In this document: positions 10,440 to 20,628 of the stretch, piece after piece
Position numbering within the stretch: position 1 is the stretch's first letter
Layout of the letters: each line of letters starts with the position of its first letter
Assembly: GCA_913055215.1 (NCBI GenBank)
Contig: CAJXJP010000002.1
Coordinates: 1 to 61,588, forward strand
Source of the DNA: an uncultured Candidatus Altimarinota bacterium
Lineage (GTDB): Bacteria; Patescibacteriota; Gracilibacteria; BD1-5; UBA6164
Length of the DNA: 61,588 nucleotides
Reading direction: 5' to 3'
Notes under the pieces: model-generated
Seen by the model: only the letters and a program-made list of their open reading frames with translations
Databases searched by the model: none
Told to the model about the DNA's origin: nothing
Program-made: the position numbers and the translations under genes

Positions 10440-11186
10440 ATGAAAAATACAAAAAAAGCATTCACATTAGTGGAACTAATCGTAGTTATCACTATCTTAG
10501 CTGTACTTGGTACAATCGCATTCGTTTCTTTTGGTTCTTACTCAGCTGACGCTAGAAATACTAAAAGAACAGCTGATATGAACGGGCTTCAATCAAAAAT
10601 TGCAGCTTCTACAACTGGAGGGACTCCTCTTTTAGCTTTAGTTGATACTAATCTTTCTGCTAGAGGGTTAGACCTAAATGTAGCTAGTGTTCAAGGGAGA
10701 GATTCTACTGCTGATGATTATAAAGCTGGGAAAGTTAATTTTCAAGTTTTAGGTGAAAAAAATGAAGATTTTAAAGATCCTACTGATGTAGATTATTCTT
10801 TTGCTGCTACTTCAAGATTAAAAGGTAAATTTGAATTTGCAACTAAATTAGAAGATGGAGCAGGATCTTTCTTTACAAAAGTTAATGGGAACTATACTCC
10901 TAGAGCAAAAGAAAAAATCACTGCTACTGCTAATGTTGTAACGTCAAAAACTTTTAAAGTTGAAGATGCTGATTTAGGTAAATTAGCTGTTGGAGATTCT
11001 ATTACAGGAGCTAAAATTATTAAAATTTCAAGTGATTTAAAAACTATTACTCTTGATACTGCTGTATCATTCGATGTTGCTACTGGAACTGAACTTTTAG
11101 TAGCAGAAGCTGTTTCACTTCTTTCTGAAGATGGTGCAACAACAACTCCATTAGTTGATGGAAGTACTACTAAATTCCCTTACTAA
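10440..11186 (+). CDS. pilA: Major type IV pilin
   Basis: A 248-residue prepilin with leader MKNTKKA and mature N-terminus FTLVELIVVITILAVLG, including the conserved Glu5. Processing is expected after Ala7. The globular part is rich in Ala, Thr, Asp and Lys and has no Cys pair, so there is no classical D-loop disulfide. It contains no UGA codon despite about 20 Gly, as do the ribosomal protein genes here, and it has its own promoter and terminator; both fit high expression. It lies between the pilB-pilC operon and convergent pilT. The assignment as the main subunit is an inference from these features. Confidence 0.9.
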   Translation: MKNTKKAFTLVELIVVITILAVLGTIAFVSFGSYSADARNTKRTADMNGLQSKIAASTTGGTPLLALVDTNLSARGLDLNVASVQGRDSTADDYKAGKVNFQVLGEKNEDFKDPTDVDYSFAATSRLKGKFEFATKLEDGAGSFFTKVNGNYTPRAKEKITATANVVTSKTFKVEDADLGKLAVGDSITGAKIIKISSDLKTITLDTAVSFDVATGTELLVAEAVSLLSEDGATTTPLVDGSTTKFPY

Positions 11187-11196
11187 TAAGTAAATA

Positions 11197-11230
11197 AAAA
11201 AATATTTTCTCGAAAGAGAAAATATTTTTT
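11197..11230 (+). terminator. Rho-independent terminator of pilA
   Basis: A 15-base-pair AT-rich stem closed by a GAAA loop (11212-11215), ending in T8. Confidence 0.85.
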
Positions 11231-11254
11231 TTGTCTGAAAAATTCTATATAAAT

Positions 11255-11285
11255 AAAAACCACTTTTGATAAAAAGTGGTTTTTT
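11255..11285 (-). terminator. Terminator of pilT
   Basis: AAAAACCACTTTT pairs with AAAAGTGGTTTTT. It lies just beyond the pilT stop on the minus strand and is usable in both directions. Confidence 0.75.
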
Positions 11286-11304
11286 AAATTTATGTGTAAA
11301 GTAA

Positions 11305-12387
11305 TTATAAAATACTTTCTTTGATAAGTTTTGGATTATTAGAATATTTTAACCCTTCTTCTTGGCTAATAGTTCCATTTTCAATTAATTCAATAATATC
11401 AGTTTCTAGTAATTGCATCCCCTCTCTTGACCCCATTTGAAGTACTGAAGGAATTTGATGTAAATCATTTTCTCTGATAAGATTTGCAATTGCCCCATTT
11501 TTGAAAAGGACTTCTTTAGCAAGTTTTACTCCAGTTCCATCGTTTATTTTCAATAATCTTTGAGAGAAAACGGCTACAAGAGAATCTGCTAATTGCATTC
11601 TAATTTGATTTTTATCTTCTGCATCAAAACTATCTAGGATTCTTGTAATGGTTTGATATGCTGAACGAGTATGGAGTGTTGAGAATACTAAGTGACCAGT
11701 TTCTGCTAGTCTTAATGCATTTTCAATTTCCTCTCGGGTTCTCATTTCCCCAAATAAAATAACTTGAGGGTTTTGTCTCATAGCACCAAGAAGAGCTACT
11801 TCATAGTTTGGAACATCTTTTCAAATTTCTTTATGCTCGATGATTGATTTTTTATGCGGATGAACATATTCAATTGGATCTTCGATAGTAATGATATGTT
11901 TGTTATAATTTGTGTTTACATAATCAATCATTGCTGCGAGAGTTGTTGTTTTTCATGATCCTGTTGGACCTGTAACGAGGATTAACCCTTGTCAGAGCTT
12001 TGTTACATCTTTGTAAATATCAGTAAGTCCTAAATCGTTAATATTTGGAATATTAAGAGTTAATAATCTTAATACCGTCATATAATGCCCCATTTGAAAA
12101 GAGATATTTACTCTGAATCTTCTCCCTGCATGAGCAAATGAAAAATCCAGATTTTTATCATTTAAGAGTTTGTTATGTTGATCATCAGTGATAATTGAAA
12201 GTGCAAAATTTTGACTATCTTCAGCAGAAAATTTTTCTAAACCATCATCAATACGGATTATTTCACCACCAATTTTTATCCCAGGATAAGTTCAAACAGT
12301 TATATACATATCCGAACCTTCATTATCAATCATAACTTGTAAAAGTTGATCTTTTATGAGATGATTTTCTATCAGCATTTTTTCCAT
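11305..12387 (-). CDS. pilT: Type IV pilus retraction ATPase, PilT type
   Basis: A 360-residue hexameric ATPase expected to drive pilus disassembly and twitching or DNA uptake. Seen: N-terminal PAS-like domain with GSDMYITVG, Walker A GPTGSGKTTT at about 140-149, the Asp box ITIEDPIEY, a Walker B-like VILFGEMRTREE (the usual Asp in GExRD is replaced), the His box TGHLVFSTLHT, and no zinc motif. The P-loop Gly145 just before the Lys is encoded by UGA (codon read from 11955 to 11953), which is among the strongest proofs in the window that UGA means Gly. The C-terminal 158 residues alone would be found by a UGA-blind reading. It is convergent with pilA. Confidence 0.93.
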
Positions 12388-12449
12388 CTATTTTGCAAAA
12401 TTAAATATATTATATGTTTTATTTTACCACATAAAAGCACTGAAAACAA

Positions 12450-12477
12450 AAAAAGCAAAGATTAATCTTTGCTTTTT
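12450..12477 (-). terminator. Terminator of the sortase-tail protein gene
   Basis: Perfect palindrome with arms AAAAAGCAAAGATT and AATCTTTGCTTTTT, 18 bases beyond the stop. Confidence 0.8.
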
Positions 12478-12495
12478 GCTTGTCATATTGGAAAC

Positions 12496-13302
12496 TTATT
12501 TCATAAGTTTTTTTCTTGTTAGATATGCTCAATGAACTAAGAATGTAAGAAGAACTAATACCCAAGTTTCAGCTCCTGTGTCAGGAGTTTCTGCTGCGTT
12601 TAAGGCCATTTCTTCTAAGTTTTTTTCAGATTCTTCTTCAATTAATTCTTCAGAAGGAGCTACTGTATCAAGAGTTTCGAAATTATGTAAATCTTCATCA
12701 AGTAAAACAGGTTGAGCTAATGCATCTGTTAAATTTAATGCCATTAACATAAATTGACTGTTTGACGGAAGAGCGTGTTTTGTTGTAAGAGATAGATTTT
12801 GTTCACCAGTATATGAAACTTTATTTAAAGCTAATTCATTAAATAGTTTAAAATCAAATTCTTCTTCTTCTAGAGGAGCTTGGAAAAATACTTCTACTGT
12901 TCTTGTATCTTGGATAATTAATCTTAAAATTCCTTGTTCTGTAGGACGTTCACCATTAATTATTTCTACCCCGCTTAATGTATCTGCTGTTTGAAATTCA
13001 ATATTTCCATCAACTCCATAAATACCAAGTAAACTATAAGAAGTATTTGCTTCTAAGTCTTCATCTAAAGTAAGAATAAGTTTATTTGAATCGTTATAAT
13101 CTTTTGTAACAAATGAAACTAAAATATCTTTTAATATTTTAAATTCCCCTTCTACACTATTATCTAAAGCAATATCATCTGACATTTCTAATTGAATTGT
13201 ATGAGAATCACTTACTGAAATATTATTAATATTTGCTGCGTGTGCTGAATTTGATAAGAATATCATAAGACATGTAGCAACTAAAACTTTCCAAGTTTTC
13301 AT
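12496..13302 (-). CDS. Secreted surface protein with sortase-like C-terminal signal
   Basis: A 268-residue protein with a signal peptide (MKTWKVLVATCLMIFLSNSA, cleavage near AHA), two Ig-like or Big-type beta domains (repeats of the type TVEVFFQAPLE), and a C-terminal PDTGAE motif followed by a hydrophobic helix and the basic tail RKK. This layout is that of a cell-wall sorting signal (LPXTG-like, here TPDTG) or of an analogous CPR anchoring signal. A UGA codon within the hydrophobic tail would truncate it before the basic residues if read as stop. No sortase gene lies in the window. The ligand is unknown. Confidence 0.8.
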
Positions 13303-13456
13303 AATGATTTTTTATAAGTTAAATTTGTTATTCCTTACCATTACATCATATTAATTATTTTATGTCAAATATAATAGAATTTTCAGGATTTTTTATTTGT
13401 ATTCAAAATGTTTAGAACTATACTATTGATATTGTTTTATTTACTAATGTCAACTT

Positions 13457-14392
13457 ATGTTTCTATCTATTTGTCTATTAATTGTTTGATTTTTACTTTT
13501 AATTAAGTGATCAGATGTTTTAGTAGATGGTGCAAGCTCAATTGCAAAAAAATTTGGTGTGTCATCTTTAGTTATTTGATTAACTATTGTTGCATTTGGA
13601 TCAAGTGCCCCAGAATTAGTAATTAATATGATTTCATGATATACATGAGAAACAGATTTAGCTCTTTCAAATATTTTATGAAGTAATATTTCAAATATTT
13701 TACTGATTTTATGAGTAACGGCTATTTTGTATCCGATTAAATTACCAAAAACAACTATAAAAAAGGAAATTCCTTACCTTATATTTTCTGCAGCAATTCT
13801 TATTTTATTGTTATTTGATAAAATGATATCACGTTTCGATGCAGTTGTATTATCAGTAATGTTTGCATGATTTATATGGTATACATTTAAAATTGCTAAA
13901 AACTGAACATCTTCAGATGAAGAAGTAGAAACTATGCCAACTTGGAAAGCAGGACTGTTTGTGGTATTGGGGCTTGCTTGATTAATAGGTGGAGGAAAAT
14001 TAATCGTTGATAGCGCGGTGTTTATTGCAGAAGGTTTCGGTCTTCCTCAAGCATTTATTGGTGTCACTATTGTTGCGATTGGGACATCTCTTCCAGAATT
14101 AGCGGTCAGTGTAATGGCAGCAATCAAAAAAGATACTGATATGGCCATCTGAGCGGTGGTTGGTTCAAATATTTTTAATACTTTATGGATTTTATGAGCA
14201 ACAGGAATGTTAGCAAATCTTCCAGCTTATCCAGGTATTGAAATTGATCTATGAGTTAATATTATAGCAAGTATGTTAATTTTTGCTTTTGCGTTTACAT
14301 TCAAAAAGCATCTTCTAGATAGAAAAGAATGAATCATATTGGTTCTTGCCTATCTTACTTATGTTGGATACTTAACGGCACAAGTATTATAA
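13457..14392 (+). CDS. Cation/Ca2+ exchanger, CaCA family (YrbG-like)
   Basis: A 311-residue membrane antiporter with about ten helices. The two inverted alpha repeats are clear: [10 protein letters not shown] near residue 55 and [10 protein letters not shown] near 212, with acidic Glu residues that bind Ca2+ or Na+. The N-terminus [19 protein letters not shown] is also typical of the family. The start at 13457 is set by an in-frame TAA at 13445. More than a dozen glycines are UGA, so no long UGA-blind ORF exists here. It is probably monocistronic, with a terminator shared with the convergent ruvX. Confidence 0.9.
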
Positions 14393-14423
14393 AAAAAAAG
14401 AGAACTTTCGTTCTCTTTTTTTT
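14392..14423 (+). terminator. Bidirectional terminator between the exchanger and ruvX
   Basis: AAAAGAGAAC, TTTC loop, GTTCTCTTTT with A and T runs on both sides, located between convergent genes. Confidence 0.85.
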
Positions 14424-14425
14424 GT

Positions 14426-14809
14426 TTATTGTTTTTCTAAATATGACTCTAAAATTAATGCAGCAGAGATATCATCTCTTTTTCATCATTTTTGAGCTCA
14501 CATTTCATGTACTATTTGATCAGCAGCAAAGCTGGTAAATCTTTCATCTTCTCAGATTATTTTTAATTTTGGAAAAATATTTTTTAATTTCTCCATAAAA
14601 TTTTTAGTTTTTTCTAATTGTCTGAGTTCTTTTCCATATAAATCATAAGGTAATCACACGATTATTATAGAAATATTATACTCTGTAATGAGTTTTTTGA
14701 GATCATTCACGAGTTTTGGGCGGAGAATAATTCCTTTTGGGAAAACAATTCATCATACTTCTACCGCTATTCCACAGCGTTTATCTCATAAATCAATTGC
14801 TAAATGCAT
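14426..14809 (-). CDS. ruvX: Holliday junction resolvase-like / pre-16S rRNA nuclease RuvX (YqgF)
   Basis: A 127-residue RNase H-fold nuclease. Motifs: LAIDLGDKRCGIAV with the catalytic Asp6, IIVGLPYDLYG, DERFTSFAA and KRDDISAALILESYL. Eight of its eleven Gly codons are UGA, including the conserved ones in LGDKR and GLPY, so a normal gene caller finds nothing here. It starts 11 bases after rplI on the same strand, giving an L9-RuvX unit linked to translation and rRNA maturation. Confidence 0.92.
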
Positions 14810-14820
14810 AGTTTTTATAA

Positions 14821-15276
14821 TTATTTATTTTCGCTTTCTACTACAATATGCATTTTTGCCATTGCGTCTTTTCCTAATTTAATGAAAATTTGATGAGTTC
14901 CTGTTTTTTTAATATGCCCATCTAAAAGTTGAACGTGTTTTTTTGTTAGTTCAATTTTAAATTTTTTCTTCACTTCCATTAAAATATCTTTTTCACCAAC
15001 TCCTCCAAAAATTTTCCCATTTGCTCAAGATTTTAAAACAAATTTTAATTCTTTTCCATTTAATATTTCAGTAAGATTATGTCTGTTTTCAATAAGCTCT
15101 CTTCTGTGAGCGTCATCTTTTTTTAATTTATCTTTATATTTTTTTTCGATAGCAGGAGTAAATTCTACGGCAAGATTTTGTGGAAATAGCATATTTGCTG
15201 CATAACCTGGTTTTACATCTTTTACTTCACCCTCTTTCCCTACGTTTATAACATGTTTTAAAAATAGTACTTTCAT
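14821..15276 (-). CDS. rplI: Ribosomal protein bL9
   Basis: A 151-residue 50S subunit protein. The N-terminal domain reads [32 protein letters not shown] (shown here in two parts: [17 protein letters not shown], then [15 protein letters not shown]), followed by the long connecting helix and the rRNA-binding C-terminal domain. One UGA-coded Gly follows FVLKS. bL9 is missing from some CPR lineages, so its presence is a useful lineage marker. ruvX follows 11 bases downstream. Confidence 0.95.
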
Positions 15277-15320
15277 TATATTTTCTTAAATAATAATTTG
15301 TACTAGTATACTGAAAAATA

Positions 15321-15350
15321 AAAACTCGTGAAATAATTTTCACGAGTTTT
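15321..15350 (-). terminator. Terminator of nusA
   Basis: AAAACTCGTGAAA pairs with TTTTCACGAGTTTT immediately after the nusA stop. Confidence 0.85.
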
Positions 15351-15355
15351 TATTT

Positions 15356-16420
15356 TTATTCTTCAATATCAACAATTGAAATTTTGAAATCTGTTAATTG
15401 AGTTGCTAAATTTACATTTAGACCATTTTTCCCTACAGCTTTTGCTCTTTCTGTTGGAAGAATATATGCATTTGCAGAATTTTCTTCATAATTTACTTCA
15501 ACTTTAAGAACTTCAGCAGGAGAAAGTGCTTTTTTAATTACTTCTGACATATCATCAGAATTTGGAATAATATCAATTTTTTCACCTGATAATTCATCCA
15601 TTACACCTTTTACTCTGATACCTTTTTGACCAATAAGTGTTCCTACTGGATCAATTTCATCATAGTTTGTAGAAACAAGCATTTTTGTTTTGATTCCAGC
15701 TTGTCTTACTACTCTATCAATAGTAATAACACCTTCTTCAATTTCTGGAACGAATTCAGAGAAAATTGCAGGAACCATTTCAGCTCTTTTTCTTGAAAGA
15801 ACTACTTTTGGAGAACCTGTTTCTGATTTTGAAACTTCAGCAACAAAAATGAAAAATCTTGCAGGAGCGCTATAATTATCTCTTGAAACTTGTTCAGATT
15901 TTGGTAAAACTACTTGATTTCCGTTGTAATCAAAAATAACTTTTCCACCTTCAACAATTTCAACTTTCATACTAATAGCTTGACCTTCTTTTCCTTCGAA
16001 AAGTTCATATGTTTTTTCTTTTTCAGTATCACCAATTTTTTGGATAATTACTTGTCTAGCAGCTTGAGAGGCAATTCTCCCGAAAGATTCAGCATTTTCT
16101 TCACTCATAACTTCATCAGTAACATCAAGTTCAATCATGTCCCCTTCTGAAAAGTTTGCTGCATCGTCTCCAAGTTCTTCAAATGAAATTTCAAGAGAAG
16201 GGTTTGTAACTTCTTTTACTACAGTTTTTTCAATAGCAATTTCAATTGAATGATTTGCTAAGTCTAATTTTACGTTTACTTCTTCATCTCTGTTTCCGTA
16301 ATCTTTTTTGTAGGCTGTTTTAATAGCAGCTTCAATAATTTCTATTAATTTTTCTTTGGCAATCTTTTTTTCAAGAGAAATAATAGTAACTGCTTGTTCA
16401 ATTTGTTTTAAATCTAGCAT
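15356..16420 (-). CDS. nusA: Transcription termination/antitermination factor NusA
   Basis: A 354-residue RNA polymerase-binding factor. In order: N-terminal domain (1 to about 125), S1 domain (about 130-200), KH1 with DPVGTLIGQKGIRVKGVMDEL near 260-280 and KH2 with PTERAKAVGKNGLNVNLA near 325-342. There is no C-terminal acidic repeat. It has no UGA codons. It lies downstream of ftsZ behind a terminator-like hairpin. The short version without extra C-terminal domains is normal outside proteobacteria. Confidence 0.95.
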   Translation of the reverse strand: MLDLKQIEQAVTIISLEKKIAKEKLIEIIEAAIKTAYKKDYGNRDEEVNVKLDLANHSIEIAIEKTVVKEVTNPSLEISFEELGDDAANFSEGDMIELDVTDEVMSEENAESFGRIASQAARQVIIQKIGDTEKEKTYELFEGKEGQAISMKVEIVEGGKVIFDYNGNQVVLPKSEQVSRDNYSAPARFFIFVAEVSKSETGSPKVVLSRKRAEMVPAIFSEFVPEIEEGVITIDRVVRQAGIKTKMLVSTNYDEIDPVGTLIGQKGIRVKGVMDELSGEKIDIIPNSDDMSEVIKKALSPAEVLKVEVNYEENSANAYILPTERAKAVGKNGLNVNLATQLTDFKISIVDIEE

Positions 16421-16454
16421 GTTGTATTAACTTAAAAAATATTTTAAAAGAAAA

Positions 16455-16480
16455 CGAGAATTTGTGTTCACAAATCCTCG
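16455..16480 (-). terminator. Terminator between ftsZ and nusA
   Basis: Interrupted stem CGAG-ATTTGT / ACAAAT-CTCG with a GTTC loop, and a T-rich tail on the minus strand. Confidence 0.7.
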
Positions 16481-16533
16481 CTTCTTTCAGCTTATAAAGG
16501 TATTTTATAATTTTTTTCAAAAAATGCAAGAAA

Positions 16534-17718
16534 TTACATTTTTTTTCTTAAGAAAGCAGGAACATCTAAGTCTTCCCCATGATTATTTGATGCTTGTTGA
16601 GTTGATGGAATAACTCTTGAATCAGCTACTGATTTTCTCCCGAAAGGATTAACCGTTGTTGTTTCAGTTTTATTATCTTGGTAGTTTGCATTTGAAACTT
16701 CATCAAAACCTGTTGCACAAACAGTAATTTTCAATTCACCGTTATAATCTTCGTTAATAGTAGCACCAAAAATGATATTTGCATCAGAATCAACTGATTC
16801 AGTAATAATTTTTGCAGCTTCATCAACTTCGAACATAGATAGATCAGTACCACCAGTAATGTTGAATAATAGACCTTTTGCTCCAGCAATTGATAGTTCT
16901 AGTAATGGAGAGTCAATCGCAGCTCTTGCTGCTTCAACTGCTCTATTTTCACCTGAACCATAACCAATACCCATAAGTGCTGAACCAGCATTTCTCATAA
17001 CTGAACGTACATCAGCGAAATCTACATTAATCATACCTGGTTGAGTAATTAGATCAGAAACACCTTGTACACCTTGATTTAATACTTCATCAACAATTGA
17101 GAAAGCATCAAGAAGAGGAGTTTTTTTATCAATAATTGATAGAATTCTATCATTTGGAATAGTGATAAGAGTATCAACTTTTTCTTTTAAGTTGTCATAA
17201 CCGTCAAGTCCTTTTGCCATTCTGTTTTGTCCTTCAAAAGAGAATGGTTTTGTTACAACCCCAACAGTTAATGCACCAGCTTCTTTTGCGACTTCTGCAA
17301 CAACAGGAGCAGCACCAGTACCAGTACCACCACCAAGACCACAAGTAATGAAGATCATGTCAGCACCTTCTAGTGCAGCTTTAATTTCTTCTCTTGATTC
17401 TTCAGCAGCTTTTTTCCCAGTTTCAGGATCTGAACCAGCACCTAGACCATTCGTAATTATTTTACCAATATTTAGTTTTGTTGGTGCTAATGATGAGAAT
17501 AATGCTTGTGCATCAGTGTTGATAGAAATAAATTCTACTCCAGCTAGACCACCTTCGATCATTCTATTTACAGCATTTTGTCATCCTCCACCTACTCATA
17601 CAACTTTAATTTTTGCAACTGGTGAAATTGATGATGAAATATTTACTTCTTCAGGACCTGTTTCCATTGGAGCTGAACCTGATAATAGATTTTTTAATTT
17701 ATCTTCTCTTTGTGACAT
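16534..17718 (-). CDS. ftsZ: Cell division GTPase FtsZ
   Basis: A 394-residue tubulin-like GTPase that forms the Z ring. Seen: the nucleotide loop KVVGVGGGGQNAVNRM (two of the glycines are UGA), the tubulin signature [13 protein letters not shown], the T7-loop region [11 protein letters not shown], a variable linker and the C-terminal anchor peptide [12 protein letters not shown] that normally binds FtsA. The start at 17718 (MSQREDK) is set by UGA read-through; without it the glycine-rich loop is lost. It lies 37 bases after ftsA, forming an ftsAZ operon. Confidence 0.97.
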
Positions 17719-17755
17719 TTTAGAATTAATTATAGATTAAAAATTTTATTTAAAA

Positions 17756-18991
17756 TTAGAATTTTAGTTTTTTGAATATGTTTACGATCGAATCAAAGAA
17801 TCCTCCAATATTTAGAGAAAAAACTTTTGATGACGCACCATATTTATTTGAAAGAATCATTGTCCCGATTGCTGATGAGAATACTGGATCAGAAATTGAA
17901 GCATCTGCAAATTCATCTTTTGAAACAGGAAGTCCTATAAATGTAGGAAGTCTTAGTTCAGATTTTGCAAGTTCTACAAATCAAGTCATTTTTACTCAAC
18001 CTCAAACACAAACAGCTCATTCAGGAAGCATTCCATCTTTTCAAACAGTTTTTAGCTCGCTTCTTACGAATTGGAATATTTCGTTATAACGAGCAGTTAC
18101 TATTTGTGATAGATATAATTTAGATACACTTCCTTCTTCCCCAAGGTTTAAATCTGCTAAATTAATTTCAGTATCTGAGAAATTGTCTATGTTTTCAAGA
18201 TTTAATTCTGCAAATTCAAGCTTTAATTTTTCAGCAACCCCTGTTGAAGTTCTGAGTCCAAGTGCAATATCATTGGTAACATTGTCTGCACCAATAGGAA
18301 TAACACTTGAGAAAATTAGATTCCCTTCTTCGTACACTGTTATACCAGTTGTAGAAGCTCCTAAATCAATATTTACTACTCCAAGTTCTTTTTGTCTTTT
18401 TGATAGAACTGCTTCTGGAGCACTTAATAGATTTGGATAAATGTCGAAAATTTCAATACCAATATCTGAAACAGCTTTTTTAATATTATTTAAAACATTG
18501 CTATTCATAGAGAAGATATTTGCGATTACCTCAAGTTTACGAGCTGACATCCCAATTGGATTTTTTACTCATTCTTCAGCATCAACAATAAAGTTTTCTG
18601 GAATGACTTTGAGAATATCTCTATTTGGTAGATCTACACCATTTTTTGCCATATCAAGAGCTCTATCTATATCATCTTCATGAATTTCTCATCCTGAAAT
18701 AGCGATAACTCATTTATTTTTAATAACTTCATATGATGAAGAATTAAATGAAATATATGCTCATGCAACTTGTTCCCCAGCCATTCTTTCAGCTTCTTCT
18801 AATGATTTATCTAAGTTGTTTTTAAATTCTTCCATATCAAGTATATTCCCTTTTCTAATTGCGTTTGATTCTGCAATTCATACACCTAACACATGAAAAT
18901 CTTGTTCTTGTTCATTATCAAAGTATCAGATAATAGTTCTAATTTTAGAACTTCCGATATCTATTGTAGTAATTGTATTTGATCCTCACAT
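17756..18991 (-). CDS. ftsA: Cell division protein FtsA
   Basis: A 411-residue actin-like ATPase that anchors FtsZ to the membrane. The phosphate-1 motif reads ITTIDIGSSKIRTIIG, phosphate-2 VVNIDLGASTTGITVY, and the adenosine motif AVCVGGGVKMTGFVELA. The C-terminal amphipathic helix is SIVNIFKKLKF, the usual membrane-targeting sequence. It is broken by many UGA-Gly codons. The ATG at 18991 is used; an upstream in-frame TTG at 19030 would add 13 residues. It is divergent from the phosphatase at 19266. Confidence 0.95.
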
Positions 18992-19265
18992 ACAGTCGTT
19001 TCTATAATTATCAAAATATTTTATGTTCAATTTTTTTATACAAGTCTTTTTCCCTAGAAATAAACACTTTCGTGTCTAGAAAAATCTTATTATATAACAG
19101 ATTATATCGAGAGAAACACCTTTTTCAAAATAAGTTTTAAAAGTTATGTTAAAAAGATTTGAATTGATGTATTAAATATTTGCTTATTTTGTATTAATAT
19201 AGTATTCTAAATGTAGAACATTCCACTAATGGAAAAAATTTATACATCGCAATAACGGATTACTT
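18992..19265. other. Divergent intergenic region between ftsA and the membrane phosphatase
   Basis: About 270 AT-rich bases. It contains a hairpin with CTAGA/TCTAG and ACAC/GTGT arms (about 19053-19079) upstream of ftsA, and the promoter of the plus-strand phosphatase. No gene is seen. Confidence 0.5.
19180..19208 (+). promoter_or_regulatory. Promoter of the membrane SpoIIE-type phosphatase
   Basis: TTGCTT, a 17-base spacer and TATTCT, about 50 bases upstream of the ATG. Confidence 0.45.
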
Positions 19266-20465
19266 ATGAGAGGATTTTACACATTATTTCAAGCATTTAT
19301 ACTTTTGGTATTAATTTGAAATATCGCCATTTTTTATGTCTTCGGAGAAGACGCTCTGAATCTTCCAGATACTGCAAAATATTCTTTTATGGTATCTTTA
19401 GTGGTAATAGAATTTTTAATTATCATATATATTGTTAATAAATTCTTTTTTGCGCCTATTAAAGAGTTAGAATTAACTATCAAAAACTTCCTTGCATGAA
19501 ATCTTAAAAATAAAGATATTGCCCTAGAGAGAAGTTTTAATCCTCATTTAAATTTCATTCTTTCATTTTTTGTAAAAACACTCAATACATTAAAAAATAT
19601 TAAATCAGAATTTATTCACGGAAAAGAAATTAAAAGTGAAGTTGAATTGGCAAAGGAAATTCAAGGAAAAATGCTGACTAAAAAATTAACAAAAGTTCCT
19701 TCACTTGATATTATTGTAAAATCAAAACCAGCAGGTGAAATTGGTTGAGATTCATACGATATTATTCAACAATGAGATAACTATTATATTTATGTTGGTG
19801 ATGCTACTGGGCATGGTGTTTGAGCAGGGTTTATTATGATTATGGTAAATGCACTGATTAGTGGATTTTCAAAAGTTTATAAATCATGAAATGCGATTTT
19901 AGCAAAAACAAATGAAGTATTGAAACCAAGAGTTAAAGCGAATTTACTTATGAGTTTACTCATGATTCGTTGGGATGAAGAAGAAAAACGTATGTTTATG
20001 ACATGAGCATGACACGAATATTTAATGATTTATAAACACGAACAAAGAAAATGTTTTAGAATTAAATCAGGTTGAGTAGCACTTGGTATGATCAAAGATG
20101 TTACAAAACTATTAAAAGAACAAGAAATTAAATTTGAACCAAATGATATTATAGTTCTTTATAGTGATGGTATTACAGAAGCAATAAATAAACCTAAAAA
20201 AGATGGTTCAGAAGAAATGTTCTTAGAAGATAGGTTGGTTCAATCAATCGAAAATGCACCAAATATCAAAGGAAAAGACTATAAATCAAGTCGTTCAGTC
20301 TTTAATAATATTACGATAGAATTATCTAAATTTATGGGATATAATCCGGTTCAATTAGATGATGTAACATTAGCGACAGTTCATTATAAATGAGATAATT
20401 TTGATATTGCAAATGACTTCCCAGCAAATATTCCAGAATCATTTATTACTGAATGGAATTGGTAA
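19266..20465 (+). CDS. Membrane-bound SpoIIE/RsbU-type Ser/Thr phosphatase
   Basis: A 399-residue protein with two N-terminal membrane helices (about 7-26 and 40-60) flanking a short outer loop, a HAMP-like linker (APIKELELTIKNFLAG), and a C-terminal PPM phosphatase domain. Catalytic motifs are AGEIGGDSYDI, GDATGHGVGAGF, TGAGHEYLMIY, VLYSDGITEA and QLDDVTLATV. It probably senses an extracytoplasmic or membrane signal and dephosphorylates an anti-sigma antagonist or other phosphoprotein; no such partner is in the window. This is the second phosphatase of the class here, and its motifs resemble those of the one in the pilus operon. Many UGA-Gly codons fall in catalytic motifs. Confidence 0.88.
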
Positions 20466-20472
20466 AAAAATC

Positions 20473-20506
20473 AAAAAGATGAAAAATATTTTTTCATCTT
20501 TTTTTT
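20473..20506 (+). terminator. Terminator after the membrane phosphatase
   Basis: AAAAAGATGAAAAA pairs with TTTTTCATCTTTTTT. Confidence 0.85.
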
Positions 20507-20628
20507 CTATAAAAAATTATTTAAAATGAATAATTCTTAAAGGTAAAGGTTAAAAGCTGAATCATCCTTTACAAAGAGACTTCTTAATATAAAATAGTAA
20601 AAATATTACTATATAATTTGAGGATTCT

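Noticed and set aside
11941-11960. UGA read as Trp (code 4) or selenocysteine
   Set aside because: At the PilT P-loop and other sites only Gly fits. The tRNA-Trp has anticodon CCA, and UGA is far too common for selenocysteine.
15690-18683. Plus-strand ORFs opposite nusA, ftsZ and ftsA
   Set aside because: They are antisense to well-supported genes and show no protein-like motif.
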